Assembly: GCA_003170085.1 (NCBI GenBank)
Contig: PMZT01000057.1
Span: forward strand, 1 to 36,810
Length of the DNA stretch: 36,810 nucleotides
Direction of reading: 5' to 3'
Source of the DNA: Planctomycetia bacterium
Lineage (GTDB): Bacteria; Planctomycetota; Phycisphaerae; FEN-1346
Position numbers and translations under genes: made by a program
The notes under the pieces: generated by a model
The model's database searches: none
What the model was told of the DNA's origin: nothing
Seen by the model: only the letters and a program-made list of their open reading frames with translations
Part shown: positions 1 through 9,154 of the stretch, in pieces
Layout: each line of letters starts with the position of its first letter
Numbering within the stretch: the first letter of the stretch is position 1

Positions 1-186
1 TGCCAGAATTCGCAGTCACACCCTTTGCGTTTGGTGTTTGCGAAATTCTATTGACGCCGGGGGTGGGTTTGCGGTAAGTAGGATTACCGGCGAATTAATG
101 TCGTGGGCAAACCTCCGCAATCGCCGGGGTTTGCCCTGCGTGTTTTATGGGAACCCGCAGCTCGAGTCCGCCGGAAGGAGAAAGCA

Positions 187-2124
187 ATGGGTTTTGCTGA
201 TGCCGTCAACTACAAGGCCATTGAACTGTGCCGCATCGTCGTCCGTATGACCACCGAGGCCGAGTCGGGCCATCCGAGTTCCGGCTGCGCGCTGGCCCAC
301 ATCGTGTCGGTCCTCATGTACCACACGATGCGGTACGATGTCGCGAACCCGTGGAATCCGCTGAGCGACCGGCTGGTGCTTAGCGAGGGCCACGCGGTGC
401 CGATCATTTACGCGGCCTACGGCGACCTGGGCGGCGTGTTTGGGCCTGATCCGAAGAACGCCCGCAAGATGACGCTCGAGGATTGCTGGTCGCTCCGCCG
501 CATCGACAGCCTGATCGACGGCCATCCGAACCCGGCCATCGGGTTCCCGTTCTTCGACGCCGCCACGGGCTCGCTGGGGCAGGGCGTCAGCGTGGCCGCC
601 GGCCTGGCTCTGGCGGCGCGGATGGACGGGATCGACAAGACGATCTACTGCATCTGCGGCGATGCCGAGGTCCGCGAGGGCCAGGTGTGGGAAGCGATCG
701 ATTTTCTGGCCGATCACCAGTTGACGAACGTCCGCGTTATCATCAACTGCAACAAGATGGGGCAGAGCGATTACGTGAGCCATCAGCAGAGCGCCGAGGT
801 CCTGGCCAAGAAGGTCAAGGCGTACGGCCTGCATCCGATCACCATCGACGGCCACGATCCGGTGGCCATCCGGAAGGCCCTGGCCGCGAAGCCGCCGCAG
901 GGCAAGCCCGTGGTTGTCATCGCCAAGACCGTGAAGGGCTGGGGCGTGCCGGCGTCGCAGAAGGTGGGCTACCACGGCAAACCGTTGTCGCGCGAGGAAA
1001 TGGCAGTGGCGCTGGCCGAGCTGAAGCTGCCCGAGCAGAAGCCCGACATGGTTCTCTGCCCGCCGATGCCGAGGGGCGAAATCCCGGCGGCCGCGAAGGA
1101 ACCGATCACGTTGCCCCCGCCTGACCTCATGAAACTGGCCGAGGGCACGAAGTTCGTCAGCAACGTCCAGAAGGGCAAAGTGGCCACGCGGCAGGCGTAC
1201 GGCCTGGCGCTGCGGGCGCTCGGCCGGGTGTCGAAGCGGATCGTGGCCCTCGACGCCGACGTCTCGAATTCCACGTTCTCCGAGATTTTTGCGAAGGAGT
1301 TCCCCGAACGCTACGTGGAGTGCCGCATTGCCGAGCAGAACATGGTCTCGGTGGCGTCGGGCCTGGCGGCGGCCGGCAAGATTCCGTTCGTCAGCACCTT
1401 CGCCAAGTTCCTCGTGCGGGCGTATGACCAGGTGGAGATGGCCGCCAACTCGTGCGCGAACGTGAAGCTCGTGGGCAGCCATTCCGGCATCAGCCTGGGC
1501 GCCGACGGCCCCAGCCAGATGGGCGTGGTCGATACGGCGTTCTTCGGGGCACTGGCGAGCGTCCGTACGCCCAAGGGGCACCCGGGCGCCATCGCGCTGA
1601 ACCCGTGCGACGCCATCAGCACGATCAAGCTGGCGGCACTCATGGCCGAGTACGACGGCCTGGTTTACATGCGGACCTTGCGGCCGGAAACGGTCCTCCT
1701 GTACAAGCCCGAGGAGCCGTTCACGCTCGTCGGCCAGAAGACCCTGGCCCAGGGCAAGGACCTGACGCTGGTGTCGTGGGGCTACATGATTCACGAGTGC
1801 CGGAAGGCCCTCGAGGCGCTCAAGGCCCAGGGCATCGAGTGCGGCCTGGTGGACGCCTACAGTCTGCCGCTGGCCGACAACTTTCTGGACGCCATTGGCG
1901 CCCGCGACGGCGCGAAGCTGCTGGTGGTCGAGGACAACTACGCCGGCGGCATCGGCAGCGCGGTGGCGGTGGCGGCGGCGCGGCGCGGCAGAATCCGCGT
2001 GGATGCGATGACGTGCGAGCGCATGCCGAAGTCCGGCAAGAGCGCCGATGACGTGCTGAAGTTCGTGGCGATCGACCAGACGGCGATCGTTCGTCGGGCC
2101 AAGGCGATTCTCGGCAAGGCCTGA
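187..2124 (+). CDS. tkt: Transketolase
   Basis: TPP-binding motif region GDAEVREGQVWEAIDFLADHQLTNVRVIINCNKMGQ, ECRIAEQNMVSVASGLA and C-terminal domain; AAGGAG SD before ATG 187, in frame with the longer track ORF starting at 103. Confidence 0.93.
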   Translation: MGFADAVNYKAIELCRIVVRMTTEAESGHPSSGCALAHIVSVLMYHTMRYDVANPWNPLSDRLVLSEGHAVPIIYAAYGDLGGVFGPDPKNARKMTLEDCWSLRRIDSLIDGHPNPAIGFPFFDAATGSLGQGVSVAAGLALAARMDGIDKTIYCICGDAEVREGQVWEAIDFLADHQLTNVRVIINCNKMGQSDYVSHQQSAEVLAKKVKAYGLHPITIDGHDPVAIRKALAAKPPQGKPVVVIAKTVKGWGVPASQKVGYHGKPLSREEMAVALAELKLPEQKPDMVLCPPMPRGEIPAAAKEPITLPPPDLMKLAEGTKFVSNVQKGKVATRQAYGLALRALGRVSKRIVALDADVSNSTFSEIFAKEFPERYVECRIAEQNMVSVASGLAAAGKIPFVSTFAKFLVRAYDQVEMAANSCANVKLVGSHSGISLGADGPSQMGVVDTAFFGALASVRTPKGHPGAIALNPCDAISTIKLAALMAEYDGLVYMRTLRPETVLLYKPEEPFTLVGQKTLAQGKDLTLVSWGYMIHECRKALEALKAQGIECGLVDAYSLPLADNFLDAIGARDGAKLLVVEDNYAGGIGSAVAVAAARRGRIRVDAMTCERMPKSGKSADDVLKFVAIDQTAIVRRAKAILGKA

Positions 2125-2220
2125 GCGGCCGGACCTACAGCCGGGGCGCTGCGGCGATGCGGGGCGACCGCGCCAATGCGGCGCCCCAAGGTAAGCGGTG
2201 GCCGCGGGAGGCCCGTGCCC

Positions 2221-3702
2221 ATGTCCATGAAGGACCGCATCGTCGGCGAAGGCATCACCTTCGACGATATCCTCCTGATCCCCGGCTACAGCGAGGTCGT
2301 TCCGCGCGACGTGGACACCTCGACGCGCCTGACGCGCGGCATCCGCATCAACATCCCGATCGTCTCGGCCGCGATGGACACCGTGACCGAGGCATCGCTG
2401 GCCATCGCCTTGGCGCAAGAGGGCGGCATCGGCATCATGCACAAGAACCTCTCGGTCGAGGACCAGTGCCGCGGGGTCGAGAAGGTCAAGCGCAGCGCCA
2501 ACGGCGTCATCACCGACCCCGTGACGCTCGGCCCCGACGAACGCGTTGCCACGGCCCAGAAGGTGATGGACGAGAACAACATCTCGGGCATCCCGATCAT
2601 CGAAGGCGGCCGCCTGGTGGGCATCCTCACGCGGCGTGACCTGAAGTTCCTGGAGGACATGCAGGTCGCGATCGCCGAGGTCATGACCCGTAAGAACCTC
2701 ATCACGGCCCCCGCCGGCACGAAGCTCGAGGACGCCGAGCGGATCCTCCTCAAGAACAAGGTTGAGAAGCTGCCCCTCGTTGACGACGCGGGCCGGCTGA
2801 TCGGCCTCATCACCATCAAGGATGTCGAGAAGTTGCACCGTTTTCCGCAGGCATGCCGCGATGGTCGCGGGCGGTTGCGTGTGGGGGCGGCCATCGGCGT
2901 GCACGATTATGAGCGGGCCCACAAGCTGATCGAGGAAGATGTGGACCTGCTCGTGGTTGACACCGCCCACGGCCACTCGGTCAACGTCATCGAGACGGTC
3001 AAACGCCTCCGCAAGGACTACGACATCCAGCTCGTCGCCGGCAACGTGGCCACGGCTGAGGCCGTCCGGGACCTCGTGAACGCCGGGGCCGATGCCGTCA
3101 AGGTGGGCATCGGGCCGGGCTCGATCTGCACCACGCGGGTGGTCAGCGGCGTGGGCGTGCCGCAGATCTCGGCCGTGGCGGCCTGTGCCGAAGAGGCCGA
3201 GAAGCTCGGCATCCCGATCATTTCCGACGGCGGCGTGCGACATAGCGGCGACCTCGTCAAGGCGCTGGCCGCGGGGGCGTCGAGCGTGATGCTGGGCAGC
3301 CTGCTGGCGGGCCTCGAGGAATCGCCCGGCGAGGTCATCATTTACAAGGGCCGCACGTTCAAGACCTACCGCGGCATGGGGTCGCTGGGGGCCATGGTGG
3401 CCGGTTCCGCCGACCGCTACAGCCAGGACGTCGAGCGGAAGCGCGGCGGCAAGCTCGTGCCCGAGGGCGTTGAGGGCCGCGTGCCTTACCGCGGGGTGCT
3501 GGCCGATTTCGTCTATCAACTGGTCGGCGGCGTGCGGGCCGGCATGGGTTACTGCGGGTGCCCGAATATCGAGGCGCTGCGCACCAAGCCGCGGTTTATG
3601 CGCGTTAGCCATGCGAGCGTCGTCGAGAGTCATCCGCACGACATCGCGATCACGCAGGAAGCGCCGAACTACAGCATCCCGAACTACGACCAGGGGTTCT
3701 AG
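2221..3702 (+). CDS. guaB: Inosine-5'-monophosphate dehydrogenase with CBS domains
   Basis: [20 protein letters not shown] active-site loop, [42 protein letters not shown]-terminus, CBS pair; start refined to ATG 2221 after GGGAGG. Confidence 0.95.
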   Translation: MSMKDRIVGEGITFDDILLIPGYSEVVPRDVDTSTRLTRGIRINIPIVSAAMDTVTEASLAIALAQEGGIGIMHKNLSVEDQCRGVEKVKRSANGVITDPVTLGPDERVATAQKVMDENNISGIPIIEGGRLVGILTRRDLKFLEDMQVAIAEVMTRKNLITAPAGTKLEDAERILLKNKVEKLPLVDDAGRLIGLITIKDVEKLHRFPQACRDGRGRLRVGAAIGVHDYERAHKLIEEDVDLLVVDTAHGHSVNVIETVKRLRKDYDIQLVAGNVATAEAVRDLVNAGADAVKVGIGPGSICTTRVVSGVGVPQISAVAACAEEAEKLGIPIISDGGVRHSGDLVKALAAGASSVMLGSLLAGLEESPGEVIIYKGRTFKTYRGMGSLGAMVAGSADRYSQDVERKRGGKLVPEGVEGRVPYRGVLADFVYQLVGGVRAGMGYCGCPNIEALRTKPRFMRVSHASVVESHPHDIAITQEAPNYSIPNYDQGF

Positions 3703-3726
3703 GGCCGGCGCAGAGGGAAAAGCCAG

Positions 3727-3758
3727 GCAGCGAGGCTCATGGGGGCCGCGCTGCTTTT
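3727..3758 (+). terminator. Possible intrinsic terminator downstream of guaB
   Basis: GCAGCG ... CGCTGC inverted repeat with an inner GGC/GCC pairing, followed by TTTT, 25 nt after the guaB stop. Confidence 0.45.
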
Positions 3759-3774
3759 CATTTCTTGCGAGGGA

Positions 3775-4899
3775 TTACCGCTGCCAGAGGGCGTCCGGGT
3801 AGCCGGGCGATGAGACCACGTCGGTCATGCCGCCGAGGTATCCTTCGGTGTTGTTGAGGAACTGGTCGCGCTGCTTGGTGCCCCAGTTACGGTCGGCGTC
3901 GGCCAGTGATTGAAGGATTTTGATCAGTTGCTGGAAGGTGGTCTGGGCCCGCTGGTAATCGTCGGTCTGGGCGATGAACTTGACGTACGCGTCGAAGGTC
4001 TGGCCCAGCCGTTCCTCATACGCCTGTTGGTTGGGCGGGTTGGCCCTGCCGGTCTGCATGGCCTCCTTCGCAAACCCTGCGACGGCGAGGATCCATTCCT
4101 TGTAGACGGGGTAAGAGCTCCTGAGCTTGGTCATCGCCTCGTCGTATTCCTGCTGGCTCTGCGGCTTCCAGTAGACGCTGTCGCGCACCTTCGGGTCTTG
4201 GACGAGATATTCCATGGCCTTCTTGCGGGCCTTGATCGTCTCGACCATCGTTTTGTCGGTGGCCTGGGGACTCTTGTTCAGGAATTCCTCGTACCGGAGG
4301 GACTCGTCGTACTTGTCATAGGCCTCCTGGAACTTGCCCAGGAGCTCGTTCTTTCGGCCCTGTTCCACGGCTTTCTGGGCCACGGAGCGCCCTTCCGTCA
4401 ACTGGCCGGCGGTCCAGTTAGTGTAGAGAAAGTAGATGAGGAAACCCACGACGATTACGAAGGCGAAGACGCCCGCGAGGACGCCCACCTTGCCGCCCGT
4501 GGACATGCCGCTCCACCAGGTGTCGTGCGAACCGCCGAGCCGGATTTCCGTGCCGGCGTCAACGATACCCGCGACCACCGGCGCCTTGCGGGCCGGCTGC
4601 GCAGGCCTCGCGACCGCGACCGCTGCGGCCGCCGGTGCCGCCGCGCCGGCCGCCGTCAGGACGGCCTTGCAGTACGGGCACGCCTGGGTATCGACGGGCA
4701 CCTCCTTGCGGCAGCGCGGGCAGCTTCGCGATGTGCGGGTCTTGGTGGCCGCGGGGGCCGAGGCGAGTTCCACGCCGCGGTCCTTGCCGCTCGGGACCTT
4801 CAGCGTCCGGCGGCAGTTCGGACAGGTGACCTGGGCGCCCGCGCGGTCCGATTCCACCACCATGCTGCGCCCACACGGACACCGAAATAGAATCGACAT
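3775..4899 (-). CDS. Zinc-ribbon membrane protein of unknown function
   Basis: N-terminal CPCG...CPNC and CPRC...CPYC zinc ribbons, then one TM helix (VGVLAGVFAFVIVVGFLIYFLY) and a helical C-terminal region. Confidence 0.75.
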   Translation of the reverse strand: MSILFRCPCGRSMVVESDRAGAQVTCPNCRRTLKVPSGKDRGVELASAPAATKTRTSRSCPRCRKEVPVDTQACPYCKAVLTAAGAAAPAAAAVAVARPAQPARKAPVVAGIVDAGTEIRLGGSHDTWWSGMSTGGKVGVLAGVFAFVIVVGFLIYFLYTNWTAGQLTEGRSVAQKAVEQGRKNELLGKFQEAYDKYDESLRYEEFLNKSPQATDKTMVETIKARKKAMEYLVQDPKVRDSVYWKPQSQQEYDEAMTKLRSSYPVYKEWILAVAGFAKEAMQTGRANPPNQQAYEERLGQTFDAYVKFIAQTDDYQRAQTTFQQLIKILQSLADADRNWGTKQRDQFLNNTEGYLGGMTDVVSSPGYPDALWQR

Positions 4900-4950
4900 G
4901 GCCTCTTCCTTCCCTGGCGGTGCGGCCGATGGCGTACCCTGTGCGGCGGC

Positions 4951-6573
4951 CTACGCTTGGTCCACCGGACCGCCGGCCTTCTCCGCAGAATGCTGCGAGG
5001 GGGCGGCGCTATCGGCTGCGCGACCCTCAAACGCACTTGAATCCACCGGCAAGACGACCGTGAACGTGGAACCGTGGCCGACTTCGCTTTCGACCGAGAC
5101 GGTGCCGCCGAGCAGCCCCGTCAGTTCTTTTACGATTGACAGCCCCAAACCGGTACCACGATACCGTCTTGTGTAGCTGGAGTCCAGTTGTGTGAATCGT
5201 TCAAAGATGCGCAGTTGTTCATCGCGGGCGATGCCGGGGCCGGTGTCGACGACCTCGAACGCCACGCGCCGGTCCTGCACGAGTCGGACCGACAGCCGCA
5301 CTTCGCCCTGCTCGGTGAACTTGATCGCATTCGACAGCAGATTATAGAGGATCTGCTGCACCTTTGTCGCGTCCGTTATCATGAGCGGCGCAGCAGGGTC
5401 GATCTCGCACGACAGTTTCAGCGACGTTTCGGCCAGCATCGGGCGGACCATGTTGCAGACGGCCTCGGCGACGTCGGCCGGCGAAACGTGGTCCAGGCGC
5501 ACCTGGAGGCGCCCGGCCTCGATCTTCGCGAGGTCCAGGAGGTCGTTGATCATGTCGAGCAGCATCCGCCCGCTCGTCAGGATGTTGCGGGCATAGCGGC
5601 TGAGCTTGGCGTCGGCGGCCACGACCGGGGCGTCGCTCAGGATCTGCGCGAAGCCGAGGATCGAGTTGAGCGGGGTGCGCAGCTCGTGGCTCATCGTCGT
5701 CAGGAACTTGTTCTTGACCTGGTTCATCTCGAACAGGGCGACGTTGGCCTTCGCGAGTTCGTCGAGCTTGGCGTCGCGGGCGGCGGTGGCGGCGCGGAGG
5801 TCGGCCTGCGCCTTCGCCATCTCGTCGAGCATGTGGTTCATGGCGTCGGAGAGCGCCTCGAGCTCGTTGCCGGTGTCGATCTCGCTGCGGATCTGAAGGT
5901 CGCCTTCGCTCACGCGGTCGGTCACGTCCTTCAGGTGCTGGATGGGCCGGACCACCATGTACCGGAACAGGGCGTAGAAGACCGCCACCGAGAGGACGAC
6001 CACCAGCAGGGCCGCGATCACGAGGATCAACCGGTTTTCCAGCAGCGTGCGGTTGCGATCCTTCAGGCTGAGTTCGAGGCTCACGGCGCCGATGAGCTCG
6101 CCCGGCTTATACTCGCCGTGGCACGTGAGGCATTCGTTCTCGGCCCGCAGCGCCTGGATGTAGAAGAACGAGTCGCCCGCGGGCAGCCGCTGGCGGCCTT
6201 CCTCGGGGTGCTTCAGAAAGACGCGGACGGCCTCGTCCTCAAACGGCGGGAGGCCCGCCGGCACGACCTGCGGCTGGGTGGGCGTGGCAGACGCGATGCG
6301 GATGAGCTTCGGCTCCTTCTCGCTCTTGACCATGCCGAAGCGCCGGAGCTGCTCGGCGGCCTTGGGGTCGGCGGCAAACCGGATCGCGTGACGGTTCTGG
6401 ACGTAGGCCCGCACGAGGGCCTGCGCGCGCTCCTGGTCGCCGGAGCCGACGAGCCGTTCCATCTGCCACCACGGCCACCAGAGGCAGGCGGCGACCGTGA
6501 GGAGGATGAACAGCCCGAAGAAGAGCCGGCCCCTGCGTTCGAGCGTCGTCCTGGAAGTGCGGATTTTCGCCAT
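4951..6573 (-). CDS. Sensor histidine kinase with periplasmic CxxCH (Tll0287/DUF3365-like) domain, HAMP, HisKA, HATPase
   Basis: MSHELRTPLNSILGFAQIL H-box, NLLSNAIKFTE N-box, GTGLGLSIVKEL G-box; ENECLTCHGEYKPGELIGAVSLELSLK; start refined to MAKIRTSRTTLERRGRLFFGLFIL at 6573 because the upstream ORF extension runs through the repeat element. Confidence 0.88.
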   Translation of the reverse strand: MAKIRTSRTTLERRGRLFFGLFILLTVAACLWWPWWQMERLVGSGDQERAQALVRAYVQNRHAIRFAADPKAAEQLRRFGMVKSEKEPKLIRIASATPTQPQVVPAGLPPFEDEAVRVFLKHPEEGRQRLPAGDSFFYIQALRAENECLTCHGEYKPGELIGAVSLELSLKDRNRTLLENRLILVIAALLVVVLSVAVFYALFRYMVVRPIQHLKDVTDRVSEGDLQIRSEIDTGNELEALSDAMNHMLDEMAKAQADLRAATAARDAKLDELAKANVALFEMNQVKNKFLTTMSHELRTPLNSILGFAQILSDAPVVAADAKLSRYARNILTSGRMLLDMINDLLDLAKIEAGRLQVRLDHVSPADVAEAVCNMVRPMLAETSLKLSCEIDPAAPLMITDATKVQQILYNLLSNAIKFTEQGEVRLSVRLVQDRRVAFEVVDTGPGIARDEQLRIFERFTQLDSSYTRRYRGTGLGLSIVKELTGLLGGTVSVESEVGHGSTFTVVLPVDSSAFEGRAADSAAPSQHSAEKAGGPVDQA

Positions 6574-6590
6574 GCTCGGAGCCCCGGGCC

Positions 6591-6757
6591 AGTACGACAG
6601 CGCAACTTGCGACTTTGCGCGGTGGGTCTCCCGACCCACCGCGCAAGAATGCCGCATGTTCGCGGAGCAATCGTCAGCCGGCCCGCCACGGCGGGTCTTC
6701 GACGCGGCGGGTCGGGAGACCCGCCGCGCAAAACCTAAGAAGCCGTGCTGTCGTACT
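6591..6757. repeat. Copy A of a MITE/REP-like element: 18-bp TIRs and two GC-rich hairpins
   Basis: Left TIR 6591-6608 AGTACGACAGCGCAACTT; right TIR 6740-6757, reverse complement AGTACGACAGCACGGCTT. Hairpin 1: 6615-6628 / 6633-6646 (14-bp perfect). Hairpin 2: 6703-6713 / 6718-6728 (11-bp perfect). Confidence 0.85.
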
Positions 6758-7625
6758 AGAGCAGGCCGTATTCCTTCATTGCCCGTTGAAGCGTGTCGGC
6801 GCTGGCGGGCGCGAGATCCGTCATCGGCAGACGTTTCTCGTCCGATTCCACCAGGCCCATCCACTTCATGGCCGTCTTGACGGGAATGGGGTTGGTCTCG
6901 ACGAACATCGCGCGGCAGAGCGGGTACAGCTTGCGGTGGACCGCCTGGGCCTCCGCCAGCCGCCCGGCCAGCATGGCATCGGTCAGGCGGCGCACGTCCT
7001 TCGGCACGACGTTTGCCACGACGCTGATCACGCCGCGCGCGCCAAGGGCCATCAGCGGCAGCGTCAGGCTGTCATCGCCCGACAGGACCGTGATGGAGCA
7101 CCGCGCGAGGATCTCGCTCGTCTGGTCCATCGAGCCGGTGGCCTCCTTGACCGCGACGACCTGCGGCAGCCGGGCCAGGCGCGCGATCGTCTCGGGCGTC
7201 ATGTTGACGACGCACCGCGGCGGAATGTTGTAGAGGATCATGGGCAGGTCCACCGCCTCGGCGATCGCGGCGAAGTGCCGGTACAGCCCTTCCTGCGTGG
7301 GCTTGTTGTAGTACGGGGAGACCTGGAGCGTCGCGTTGGCGCCCACGTCCTTGGAGAACTTCGTCAGTTCGATGGCCTCGGCGGTGGCGTTCGCGCCGGC
7401 GCCGGCGATGACCGGAACCCGGCCCGCGGCGCGCTTCACGACCACCTTGATGATCTTCTCGTGCTCTTCGACGTCAACGGTCGGGCTTTCGCCGGTCGTT
7501 CCCACGGGCACCAGGGCCTGCGTGCCCTGCTCGACGTGCCAGTCCACCAGCCGCTCGATGCCGGCGTAATCCACCTGGCCATTCTTGAACGGCGTAACGA
7601 GGGCTACCATGCTTCCGGAAAACAT
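6756..7625 (-). CDS. dapA: 4-hydroxy-tetrahydrodipicolinate synthase
   Basis: GSMVALVTPFKNGQVDYAGIERLVDWHVEQGTQALVPVGTTGESPTV; YYNKPTQEGLYRHF; LYNIPPR. Confidence 0.95.
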   Translation of the reverse strand: MFSGSMVALVTPFKNGQVDYAGIERLVDWHVEQGTQALVPVGTTGESPTVDVEEHEKIIKVVVKRAAGRVPVIAGAGANATAEAIELTKFSKDVGANATLQVSPYYNKPTQEGLYRHFAAIAEAVDLPMILYNIPPRCVVNMTPETIARLARLPQVVAVKEATGSMDQTSEILARCSITVLSGDDSLTLPLMALGARGVISVVANVVPKDVRRLTDAMLAGRLAEAQAVHRKLYPLCRAMFVETNPIPVKTAMKWMGLVESDEKRLPMTDLAPASADTLQRAMKEYGLL

Positions 7626-7792
7626 GGGTAATCTCCTGTAAGTGATGCCTTAACGTGGACATTCTAACCGCCCCGGCCGCACTGTCCAGCGTTAAGACGG
7701 GCAGGGGGTATTGCGCCACTTACGGGGCGGGTGGCACGGCCTCCCGATGTTGGGTGGCCGTGCGCCCCGTCAGAAAGAGGATTTTCGCCGGG

Positions 7793-9079
7793 TCAGCTTT
7801 TCGGAGGCGTCGGCGGCAGGGGCGATGGCGGCGCATTCGCCGGCGTCCGGGCGAAGGCCTCGTTCCAGTTCACGCGGCCCGTGGCCTGCATCAGCACGAA
7901 CAGCGTGACGATCGCGCCGATGACCACCGTGAGGCCCGTGTAGCCCTTCCACATGAATGCGTAGCTGAACCCGATGAGGTAGACCAGTTGCGCGGCCCCG
8001 ACGTAGACGACCGCAAAGCGAAGGCCCGCGACGAGTCGCATGTAACTGACCACGAGGAACACGCTGACGACCGCCGAAATCCAGAACGCGGCGTTTAACT
8101 GCACCAGATCCACGAGATACGCCAGCAGGATGTGGAACGCGAAGAACCCGGCCGAGATGAACAGGTAGTGCATCGGATGCAGCGGCGTCTTCTTCAGCAC
8201 CATGATCGTGAAGAGGACCGTGAAAAAGAAGAAGAGGCTGACGGGGGCGAAGAAGCTCATCCGCGACGCTACCGGGCCGGCGTTCAGCCGCGCGGGCATC
8301 TCCACGCCGATCTCTTGGCGCGTGCTGCGATTCTCGAAGTGCCAGGTGGCTTTCTTGCCGCCCTCGATGTCGACGGCGGGCTCGGGGGTCGGGCTCGCGC
8401 ACCCCTTCGGGTAATCGATGTCCCTGAAATTCGTTGTGGCGGTCAGCGTGAAGTCCTTCACCATGGCGGTATGGCCGGCCCCCACAAGGGCCTCGCTGTC
8501 TTCTCTGCCGCCGCGCGAGACGGTCGGCTTGTGCTCGCGGTCGCGGGCCAGGTCGTAAAGCCAGCGGTCCCGACCCTGGGTCCGGTACGACACCGTGACG
8601 ACGTGCGATTTCTCGTCGGCGGGAATCGCGACAACCAGCTTGTCTTCCTCCTTGACCGACGCGATGTCGCGGGCCTGGCCGTCCAGCGTGACGTTCAGGT
8701 TCTCCGTGGTGGTCGCGTTCTTCGGCAGTTCAAAGACGAAGTTGCTCGCGGCATTCTGCCCGGCGCGCTGCGTGGCCACCGTATAGGCGCCGCTGAACTC
8801 CACCGTGTACGTGCTGAACCACAGCAGCCCCATGTAGCGGTCGGCATGGTCGAAGTGGACCTTGATCTCGCTCTTTGCGGGATCGATGGCGGCGGCGCTA
8901 CCCGTCTGGTACGGCGCCGCCTGGACTAATCCCGACGGGCCCCACCGGCTATTGACCTCTTTTGTGAGCGACTCGCCCAGGTCGCTCGTGCGGTACTCGA
9001 GCGTGCCGCCGAGGACCATCCAGGCGATGGTCGCGGCGATGAAGATGAGAATGATGGCGAAAAAGCGCAGCGCGGACAC
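7793..9079 (-). CDS. Inner membrane protein, CreD family-like
   Basis: N-terminal TM, large periplasmic beta-rich region, then a multi-TM block with LKKTPLHPMHYLFISAGFFAFHILLAYLVDLV typical of CreD-like proteins. Confidence 0.7.
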   Translation of the reverse strand: MSALRFFAIILIFIAATIAWMVLGGTLEYRTSDLGESLTKEVNSRWGPSGLVQAAPYQTGSAAAIDPAKSEIKVHFDHADRYMGLLWFSTYTVEFSGAYTVATQRAGQNAASNFVFELPKNATTTENLNVTLDGQARDIASVKEEDKLVVAIPADEKSHVVTVSYRTQGRDRWLYDLARDREHKPTVSRGGREDSEALVGAGHTAMVKDFTLTATTNFRDIDYPKGCASPTPEPAVDIEGGKKATWHFENRSTRQEIGVEMPARLNAGPVASRMSFFAPVSLFFFFTVLFTIMVLKKTPLHPMHYLFISAGFFAFHILLAYLVDLVQLNAAFWISAVVSVFLVVSYMRLVAGLRFAVVYVGAAQLVYLIGFSYAFMWKGYTGLTVVIGAIVTLFVLMQATGRVNWNEAFARTPANAPPSPLPPTPPKS

Positions 9080-9154
9080 AGGAGGCTCCTTAATCGGACA
9101 TTGGATTGCACCAAGCCGCTGAGCGGCGGACTTCCCGACCTGCCGCTGCTGGCA

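Noticed and set aside
51-84. Promoter upstream of transketolase (TTGACG at 51-56)
   Set aside because: Only TAAGTA lies at proper spacing and it matches the -10 consensus poorly; left as unproven.
145-3639. 1164-aa minus-strand ORF antisense to tkt and guaB
   Set aside because: Shadow ORF typical of high-GC DNA; low-complexity H/R/A/D-rich translation, and both sense genes are clear families.
5188-6738. 516-aa plus-strand ORF antisense to the histidine kinase (and similar long antisense ORFs at 15026-16279, 27544-28812, 30729-32615)
   Set aside because: Mirror frames of well-supported genes; composition is antisense-like with no recognisable domain.
6591-6757. CRISPR array
   Set aside because: Repeats are dispersed and palindromic with TIRs, not regularly spaced direct repeats with spacers; no cas genes.
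6591-6757. Clear target-site duplication flanking repeat copies
   Set aside because: Flanks of A-D were compared by eye; no consistent direct duplication was found, so no TSD is claimed.
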